Under the pieces are notes generated by a model that was not told where the DNA came from, ran no database searches, and worked only from the letters and a program-made list of their open reading frames with translations. Positions 56,919 through 64,000 of a DNA stretch of 64,000 bases are shown piece after piece (position 1 is the stretch's first letter; each line of letters begins with the position of its first letter). This stretch comes from Volutella citrinella (Eukaryota > Ascomycota > Sordariomycetes > Hypocreales > Nectriaceae), in NCBI GenBank assembly GCA_034401135.1, contig JAWZSP010000001.1, forward strand, positions 868,001-932,000, in the 5' to 3' direction. Both the position numbers and the translations under genes were made by a program.

Positions 56919-59900
56919 GGTGAATCACGGACTGCGGCACCGGGTGGATGGGACGGAATGTGTATTGCGGGGATTCAGGGCGATGCGGCTGAAGGCGTCG
57001 GATGGGTCAAGCAGCGCAGCCCTTGTTGTGTGAATGAAGTCACAGTTCTGGGATCTCCAAAGAGCGGGACCGGGAACATTAATAGCTCGAGACCAGAGAG
57101 GGAGTCAGGCCGCGTTGTGTTGTTTGCAAATGAGTAACATGCCACCGAGCGGGCCCGGCGGCGCAGGTGCCTTGCCGTCGAGCTGTTCGCCCAACAGCCT
57201 AGACCGCCGCCTAGGACTGATCGCGTCAGCCTCTGGCAGTGGGTAGCCTCGGCGGATGATTTGGACTGGGCCGGGCTGTGGCTGTAGGAGGCGGTCCTGG
57301 GTGGCCCTGGCGCGTCAAGAAACCCGAAAAGGGTCTTCCGAAGCAGCTTACTGCAGGCCGCTGTATGTGTCCAGAACAGGGCACAAGGCAGAAGGATGAG
57401 AAGAACGGGTTGCCAATGGCGGTCCAGGATCATCGCCAAAGGTCCGCCGTCATGGGTGATCGGGAGTGTGATTGCCGTCCACATGCGGGCGTTGGGCACT
57501 CGCGCAACAAAAAAAGGCCATGGATATGCTGACGGGCCAGCAAACGGCCAGTGAGAGCAACTCCATCACAAGCCCAAGTGTGTGGAAGGCGAAGAGCCAG
57601 CGTCAGCCAGACTCAGCCCTGTCCACTCAGACGGCGCCGTTTCCAGGCCCGGTGTTGGCTGCCTGCAAGGCAGAACCTCTGGCAGACAGGCAACGAGATT
57701 CAGTGCGGCACAGGTTGCCTCATGGGTTGCCTCGCGCTCTGATTGGGTGACACTTAGCGGAAGGTGGGGCGGCTTGGACAGTGCTTGGTTCACAGCCCAG
57801 CTTGTCGAAATTCCAAATCCCCAGATTCCACCAACACATACCATCCCACTCAGATAGCCTATTATAGCTACCTCGTTGGCCTGTGCTGCGCAGCCCTACG
57901 AAGATGAGCCTCCTCCTGATGCAATTATATCCCGACTAGGACGGAGGGTTTCCAGTTCCTGCGGATGCCACGCACACAATTGCCGTCACGTGAAAGTGGC
58001 TGTGTGGTCCTGTTGGCGACGGAGCGAGATGAAGGGGATTGGCAGCCGCAGCTGCGAAACCGAGGAGGATCGCTACAGGCCTCGCAAGACGTTGCGCCTC
58101 CAGAGCCAGGCTGTCTAGCTGCCGTCAAGGCTGTCCATGAAGTGGCACAAGCGCATGGCGGATGATGCTCCTCCAGTCCAACCCTGGGGCGACTTACATC
58201 ATCTGCCCACGCAATTGGTGAAGATCAAACACCTATAGACGTGGGACAAGTGTTCGATCTGGATGTTGGTTGGTGAGAAATCTATCCAAGCAAGCCAAGG
58301 CACTCAAGGTGTAGCCTCATATCAGGGTCCTTTAGTATCGCCACCGGTGCGGGGTCCCTGGGTTCAGAAATTCAGAAGCACAGGGGCGTTGCGTCCTTGT
58401 CCAACCACCGCAAGGTCCACCAACCTTGAAGAAGCAATCGCCAAAGTCTCAACAGAGGCGGCCAGAGGACGGGCAGTGATTGCACGACTGGGCAAATATG
58501 CTTGGAATGGCTTGGATGGCAGGATCGAGACGGGACGTGCCCATCTTTGTCAACATGTCGACCCTGCGCGCGCAGATCCACGGCAGCGCAACCTTGTCGC
58601 CCACCACCTGGCGGCCTGGTCTGGTCTTTGGTGGTGGTGGTGTCACCCATCAGGCTCCATGCCTTCCGGCCATCCAACGCCGCTACCCAAGATCGGCTGG
58701 CATCGCGGGGAAGCTGAGCTGACGGGCGTGGGCGCGCTTACCCCAGGCAGCGCCGACCAACCAGGAGGCACTTCACGACGTCGTTCCATCTGAATACCAA
58801 GGCAGCTAAGGCAAACCATCGTCACATGGGCGTCTGGCTTGTGGGCGGCCCATCCGCATTCTGATCTAGATCTGCGGCTCCAGACGAGGCTCAGCTCAAG
58901 CGACTCGCCCTGGTCTCTTCATCATGTGGTACCGGTACGCATCCAGCATGGGCGTGATGCGGCAAGGCTCGTCATCCGGCATAGCATCCTTGGCTGGGGC
59001 TAAATCTCCCTGGTGGTTTTCTCTCGCCCGCGCCCGCCACTGGGATGGGTCGCCGCATCCACGTGTAAGTCGGAAGCCCGCGAGATGACGCCCGAGCCCA
59101 AACTCCGAAGGATTCCGAAGCAACACCAAACAACGGCTGCCAGCGCAGGCAAAATTTTGGAGAGACAAGCAAGAGGCAAGGGAAAAGAAGGACCGAGCGG
59201 GCTAGCCCCAGCGAAAAAGGCGTGCACCATCGACGGGTGCAGCGGGAACGGGGGAGGACCAACCTCCAGAGCGAGGCCACAATCGCGGCTCCGTCGTAGG
59301 CTCGAGATACGGCTGAGGATGTTTTTACCCCATACTGTTTATAATAGCCCTCTGTGAGTCCGCTTTTGGTGGCGGCGTGGGGTCCTGCGTGCCAGGGCGC
59401 CAAGGCCAGCGCCAAAAAGCAGGGCTCTTGCTCTCTCTGGCGCCGTCTCTCGGCTCCCTGCCCTCCAATTCGAATTCCCCATGCGCGATGCACACGGAAG
59501 AGTCAGCGCTGAGCGATCCGATTCGCCCCAGCGACACGCCGCGGCGCTACTAAAGGCGTAAGGGGGCGCCAGAGAGTTGGTGCCGCTGCGAGCTGCGAGC
59601 TGGGCGACTGATCCATTGCGCAGTGCCGACAGGAATGCGTCATCCCGTTTCCAAGCTTGAACCCCTCACGCACACCCCCGGTTAGTGACCCTGCTGGCGA
59701 GGGCCAATCCGAGGGCCTGCATTCCGTCCATTGGCGGCGGATGGGGCGAACCTTGGGGTGGCCAAGAGGCTCTAAGGCGCCCCAAGAGGCTTAATGGGCG
59801 TTGAGAGGGGCCCAGGAGGGGCCAAGTCCGTAGCTACCCCGCAAATCCCTGGCCGCCCATGGCCATTTCGCATCTCAGCGTGTTGCGCAAAAGACGGGGG

Positions 59901-61121
59901 AGGGCCTGCAGAGGGTGGGAAGCCTTCTGCCTAGTGGCCCAGAGCATCCGACATGGCCGCGAGTGGAAGGTAGAGGCTTGCTGCGAGGGTGCGAGAGGGT
60001 GGGCGCCATTCGCGATGGAGACAGCGAGCAACCAGCGGCCTAGCCCCGCCAGCCCCAATGCCGACTGCTGGACGGAGACGTCGCGGTCGTGAACGTGGAT
60101 GAGTTCACTTTGAGCGATGGAGGCTAAACACAAAGGCAGCCAAAGCTACCAAGCGAGCAACCAACCAACCAACCAACCATACAAGTAGGCGCGCATGCAC
60201 TCTCCTCTGGCTTGCTCCGGCGTGGTCTGGTCCGGTCTGGTCATTTCGATGCCTCCCACGCCTCGTCACTCAACTCTGACACGGCGCACGCTGCTTTCAC
60301 TCCAAGCGAGCCATCCAGACGCACAGCAGACACGGGACGACGAGGGGGTCAAAAACACACGACGACTTCGACAAGGGGGAAATGTCTCGCTCTCCTCCGG
60401 TTCCGGAGGATCACGGAGCAGTCTCTGTCGTCTCTTGTCTCTGCCGTGCACCGCACGCCCCCCGGCGACAGGAGCCAGGCAGTTTGAAGCTGTAAAAAGT
60501 ATATGTCGTCGCCCAGGCGGCGCCGGCCTATAGGATCAAGCCATGACTAGCACCCTTTGCCAAATCGCCTCCCGTCTCGACTCCACTCCCACTCCCCCCC
60601 AACTTCAGCCCTTTCGCGGCTCTCACGCTCGCCCGTGGTAGGCTGGCTGCCACCAGAGGGGATATGGCATGGGGCGCGTCTACCGGTTGTCACAGCTCCA
60701 CTCACATCCCGCCGCTTCCACCTCGCCTCGTCCTCTGCCAGCAAGCCCAAGTAACTGTACCTGACCGGGCTCTCTGGTGTAATAGCACCTTGTCATCTTT
60801 GGCCTGTCCCGTCTGATCCTCCCCACGGACCCGACGTACTGACTGCTCGCGCTCCCAGACTATTTGAACCCTCCGTCCTCCCACCCAACTTTGCTCCTCG
60901 CCGTCCCTGGTTTTCCTTCTTTTTTTGCTACCAACAGTACAAATACAAAAAAGTCTTTTGTCATTCCTCAAGTCAAAAAGCAAGACCAGTCTTCAAGACT
61001 CGCAAACTACAGCAACCAAAAACTTCGCGCTCGCCACTTGACCTTCCACCTCAGTCACACCACACAGCACCACATCTCTCTCTCTCTCTTTGTCACAGAC
61101 AAGAAAACCCACACATCCGAA
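56919..61121. other. 4.2-kb gene-poor region
   Basis: No supportable gene. There is simple sequence at 60158-60179, direct CCAAGAGGC repeats near 59758-59790, and a long pyrimidine/CA-rich leader from about 60840 to the next ATG. Frames in 58263-58793 and 59013-59357 have no motif and compete with equal antisense frames. Confidence 0.5.
60158..60179. repeat. (CCAA)n tetranucleotide repeat
   Basis: About five perfect CCAA units in non-coding DNA. A microsatellite with no visible role. Confidence 0.9.
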
Positions 61122-61226
61122 ATGCCTGCCTACGAGTATTGCTGCCAGTGCGGAGGCATGATTGTCATCAGCACCACCTGCACCGCTTGCGGCCACAAGC
61201 AGTGCTCCAAGTGCCCGCTCTCCTAA
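61122..61226 (+). CDS. 34-aa Cys-rich zinc-ribbon-like microprotein
   Basis: A very short frame, MPAYEYCCQCGG to CSKCPLS, with eight or so cysteines arranged as CCxCG (7-10), TCTAC near 19-23, then CGHKQCSKC at the end. The pairs of C-x2-C fit one zinc ribbon or a tight disulfide knot. It has a long CT-rich leader with a (TC)n tract at about 61075-61089 and the ATG context CCGAAATGCC, both usual for expressed fungal genes. No signal peptide, so cytosolic. I recall similar tiny Cys-rich proteins in filamentous fungi but cannot name one. Its shortness makes chance possible, but the cysteine pattern and stop position argue otherwise. Confidence 0.6.
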   Translation: MPAYEYCCQCGGMIVISTTCTACGHKQCSKCPLS

Positions 61227-62316
61227 ATCCCCCACCGTCAGGGATCAGGACCCGAGGACCCCCCCTTGGCGAGCTTAATCCTACCACGCGTTTGGAGACG
61301 CCTGGAAAATCGCCCAAGGACCTTGCAAAGCACAGAGCCGACACGACAAAACCGAGGCGCCAAACCCTCGATGACACCCTCTGTCTCATCTCTACGATCG
61401 TTTTTCGGCCTTCTTTTTTGGTCACCGATCTTGTCACTCCATCCCATTCGAGCTCTTTCGCCCGTGTATTTTTCCTTCTACCGGCCATTCGATACCCTCA
61501 GCTTCCTACGGAGTTGGTGAAACTCGCCTTTTAGTTTTTTTCCCCCGCCAGCTTGCGCGCTCCGCATGCGCCGCAATGACGTTGATGTCTGATGTATTAT
61601 CGGCTACTTCTCTCTTCATGCCCTCTTCTCAGAGCGGAATGAGCACATGATTTTACTTTGTCGTCGTTCCACGCGTCAAAGGTGGGAAAACGGAAATTGT
61701 AATTGGCTCGGATACAAAGGGGGGAAGGTGTTTTTACACGGATGCCTGCCAGGGACGGACAATTGAAGAGGCGTTGTTGTTTCGATTGGCGCGCAAGGTT
61801 TACATGTATGGATTGTTTGATACCCTCACGACTTTTGCTAGATACCAGGATCACAATTCATTGCATTTGTTTAGCGACGTTCATCGGTTTACTGTGATAA
61901 TCTCGGTCGAGTGCCACCTAAGACATAGCGCCCTGTACATGTCGCAATGCCAAACAGTAGAGAGAATATGGTAACAAACAATCTCGACACAAACAAGCCC
62001 GGTGAATTGCCGTTCCATGTTATCCAAACCCCTTGGCACTCCTCAGTCTTGTCGGCGTAGTTCAAACCCTGTTCGTCACAAAAGGCCCAGCTGCATCCAA
62101 CACAAGGGACAATGGACACGCAAAGCCGCCAGATGGTCATTCATACACCCCTTTTCAACTTTCCGGCTTCTCTTAAGCACACTCTGCGAAATCTCTGCAA
62201 GCAAACTCCACCCTGTTGTGAGACACCCTGATGGAGCCATGGCAGCAAACCTCCACCACTCGGTTTCCACGCCCTCCGCCCCATCCATCATAAACTGTCC
62301 CACAATATCCCCAGAC
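61227..62316. other. intergenic region before the 5S gene
   Basis: 3' end of the microprotein gene, then non-coding sequence with no recognisable feature up to the 5S rRNA start. Confidence 0.5.
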
Positions 62317-62435
62317 ACATACGACCATAGCTCTTAGAGAACACGGGGTCCCGTCCGCTCCCCCCTAGTTAAACTGAGAAGCGGCGAATTAGTACTCGGG
62401 TCGGTGACGACCGGGGAATCCTCGCTGTTGTATGT
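62317..62435 (+). rRNA. 5S ribosomal RNA gene (divergent copy)
   Basis: Exactly 119 nt with the fungal ends ACATACGACCATAG and CTGTTGTATGT. The nine-base termini ACATACGAC and GTTGTATGT pair completely (helix I, one G-T). GCTCTTAG pairs with CTGAGAAGC further on, leaving one bulged A (helix II), although both strands differ from the common Neurospora sequence, so the changes are compensatory. The CCCGTCCGCTC loop, the internal promoter region around AGTTAAACTGAG, and GTCGGTGACGACCGGGGAATCC match 5S box A and C areas. A six-T run follows for Pol III termination. It is a single dispersed copy, the usual arrangement in Pezizomycotina. Structure suggests a working gene of a minor sequence type. 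Confidence 0.9.
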
Positions 62436-62440
62436 TTTTT
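62435..62440 (+). terminator. Pol III terminator of the 5S gene
   Basis: Six T residues immediately at and after the 3' end of the 5S gene, the standard RNA polymerase III stop signal. Confidence 0.85.
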
Positions 62441-62827
62441 GTCGCTCCTTTTCCCCCTCAATCCTTTTTCGTCTTTCAGGTTGCATCGCCCTCGCTTCTT
62501 TGTGGACTACCCAGGTTTAGGGCGTCATACCCCTCATGATAGAAGGAGAGTTCATTGGGAAAGGACCATGTGTGATCCAATCTTCCCTCGCAGCCTCAAA
62601 CTCAATTTCCATGGGGTCCATGCTGCCAAATGTGCCGCCGCTAATCGATGAATCCCGGAGACACATGTAACCCAACTTCGTGATAGTTCCAATCAACTTT
62701 ATCTCCTGGTCCGGGCATGGCAGGACGTCGGATGCGGCGAGGACTGAAACAAATGGAAGATTGTGCCATTTGCATGATGAGTCCCATAAAACATTGTTTC
62801 GTCGTTTGTTCCATGCCCGTCTTACAT
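62441..62827. other. intergenic region after the 5S gene
   Basis: Nothing recognised apart from the likely 3' UTR of the minus-strand gene at the edge. Confidence 0.5.
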
Positions 62828-64000
62828 TTACCCTCTAATGCATCCAATCACTCTCCCAAGTCTTGCAATATACTCTTCAGGCACATCCGTGTATGCCCCC
62901 TCTCTGTATGGCTCAAGTTTGCCAACGAAGTTCTTGGATCCCTGGACATATCGCCGGGGGGTGCTAGCTATCTCTAGCTCAGTCCTCTTATTCAAGAGCA
63001 TGTCAACAAAACTGTTTGCTTTAAAAACATCACTTATTCCTTTTGATTGCGGGGTAAAAGTGATTAGAGCACCGTCAGAGCCCGTTCCTGTAACCTTGAA
63101 GCTCAAAGAACCTCCAATGTCGTCCTTCGTAGCTTGCATTGCCCATCTTTTGGGATGCAATTTGCTTGGCTCACAAATGTCAATAGAGACCTCGACTTCG
63201 GGATCTCCCAAATCCATAGTTTGGGGGACAGATAACCGAAGGGCCCAAATCCCGATCTGTCTGCTATTGCCTTCGGCAACCTCGTCACGAACGAGATGAG
63301 GGTAAACCTTGTTTCGGAAAGTACGATGTTCTGATCTCCAGTCATGCACGCCTCCAGCCCTGGCTCTGGTCGAGGTTGGATTTGGACCACTCGCCAAGTT
63401 TGTGATGGCTGGTTCCATCCTTCGAGCCGGGGAATATTGGCGGAGATGACTATGGACGTCATAATGGTGCTCGGTCGCACCATCATCGTCAGTTTCGTCA
63501 CTGCTGCAGTCGAGATCGTCACGGTTGTCTAGGCAGTTGCGCTTCCTACCACTCTTTTTTTCGAGGTCTTCCAGGTTGTTGTCGAACTTATCCAGGTCAT
63601 TCAAGTGCACACGGGCTACTTGGGTCATCTCCTTCGATAGCTGCTCCCCTGACGACTCCCCATCGTCTTCTGACAGCTCTTCATCGTCTTCCGGGGTGTA
63701 TGGTCGGAACGAGTGGGGAATTTCTGAAGAAGTTTTCATTTTGTGTAAGATTTTTGCTTGTTTTTTTTTCTGCAGCCACTCAGTCTCATGTCTTGCCATT
63801 ATTCCCCGACAAAATTGCTTAGAATCAGCACTTCGGCCATCAACATTCTCCTGTGTCTGTCTCCTCCGTTTCCGTTCGCGGTCATCTCCCGATTGGCTAT
63901 GCTGGAGCTTCTGGGATACCTCAGTTCGAATGAGACACTGCAGCAGCATGAGAAGGCCATAAGTTAGAGAGCCTGCACGGCGCTCCAGCTCCCTAACATC
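62828..64000 (-). CDS. unknown charged protein, 5' end beyond the window
   Basis: The frame is open to the right edge and encodes 390 residues before TAA at 62828-62830. Codons continue upstream of the first in-window ATG with protein-like sequence (DVRELERRAGSLTYGLLMLL), so the start is probably outside the window. Features from the edge: a helical N-part, a basic RERKRRRQ patch that could direct to the nucleus, an acidic PEDDEELSEDDGESSGE stretch, more acidic Ser-rich sequence, then a folded-looking C-terminal 150 residues (DVEVSIDICEPSKL-like through GSLSFKVTGTGSDG to the end). I do not recognise a family; fungal-specific N-terminal domains of STAND-type proteins are one idea, unsupported. 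Confidence 0.6.
   Translation of the reverse strand, partial: DVRELERRAGSLTYGLLMLLQCLIRTEVSQKLQHSQSGDDRERKRRRQTQENVDGRSADSKQFCRGIMARHETEWLQKKKQAKILHKMKTSSEIPHSFRPYTPEDDEELSEDDGESSGEQLSKEMTQVARVHLNDLDKFDNNLEDLEKKSGRKRNCLDNRDDLDCSSDETDDDGATEHHYDVHSHLRQYSPARRMEPAITNLASGPNPTSTRARAGGVHDWRSEHRTFRNKVYPHLVRDEVAEGNSRQIGIWALRLSVPQTMDLGDPEVEVSIDICEPSKLHPKRWAMQATKDDIGGSLSFKVTGTGSDGALITFTPQSKGISDVFKANSFVDMLLNKRTELEIASTPRRYVQGSKNFVGKLEPYREGAYTDVPEEYIARLGRVIGCIRG

Overview
The window looks like nuclear chromosomal DNA of a filamentous ascomycete (Pezizomycotina). Sordariomycetes, perhaps Hypocreales, is my best guess from overall impression; no tree or search was run. The evidence is: short GT..AG introns of roughly 45-90 nt with CTAAC/CTGAC-like branch points, compact genes on both strands with long CT/CA-rich leaders, a dispersed single 5S rRNA gene (typical of Pezizomycotina), and typical fungal families such as M35 deuterolysin, VWA-Vint and RS-rich DUF8035-like proteins. 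I see no tRNA, CRISPR array, intact transposon or secondary-metabolite core gene.

Layout. 1-11.6 kb is gene-poor. The only convincing gene there encodes a 166-aa zinc-cluster-like protein at 9283-9832. A decayed minisatellite lies just upstream of it, and a broken gene with internal repeats lies just downstream (10086-10740). 11.6-20.7 kb is dense housekeeping DNA: a TANGO2/NRDE protein, a disordered protein, TFIIH subunit TFB2 (minus) sharing a 555-bp promoter with an eight-exon HotDog thioesterase (plus), then a multi-pass membrane protein with a Gln-rich tail (minus). 23.7-27 kb has a 99-aa membrane protein and an RS/Pro-rich protein. 30-35 kb holds a secreted M35 metalloprotease. Divergent from it is a 209-aa protein that resembles the protease's propeptide without the catalytic domain. 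36.4-46.4 kb holds an LRRC40-like leucine-rich repeat protein, a two-TM protein, a coiled-coil protein and a 3-ketoacyl-CoA thiolase. 46.7-57 kb is a run of minus-strand genes: a five-exon nuclear SLIP-GC-like large GTPase, a small secreted protein with no visible start codon, a SET-domain protein, and a VWA protein ending in an intein-like Hint (Vint) domain. 57-64 kb is sparse: a 34-aa Cys-rich protein, the 5S rRNA gene, and a gene running off the right edge.

Most genes act independently, and there is no obvious biosynthetic or defence cluster. The most interesting items are the protease/propeptide-like pair, the VWA-Hint protein, the large GTPase, the possibly start-less secreted protein, the zinc-cluster protein with its repeat, and the sequence-divergent but structurally intact 5S gene. 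Exon coordinates were read by eye from splice signals and reading-frame continuity. Family calls come from recognised motifs, not from searches.
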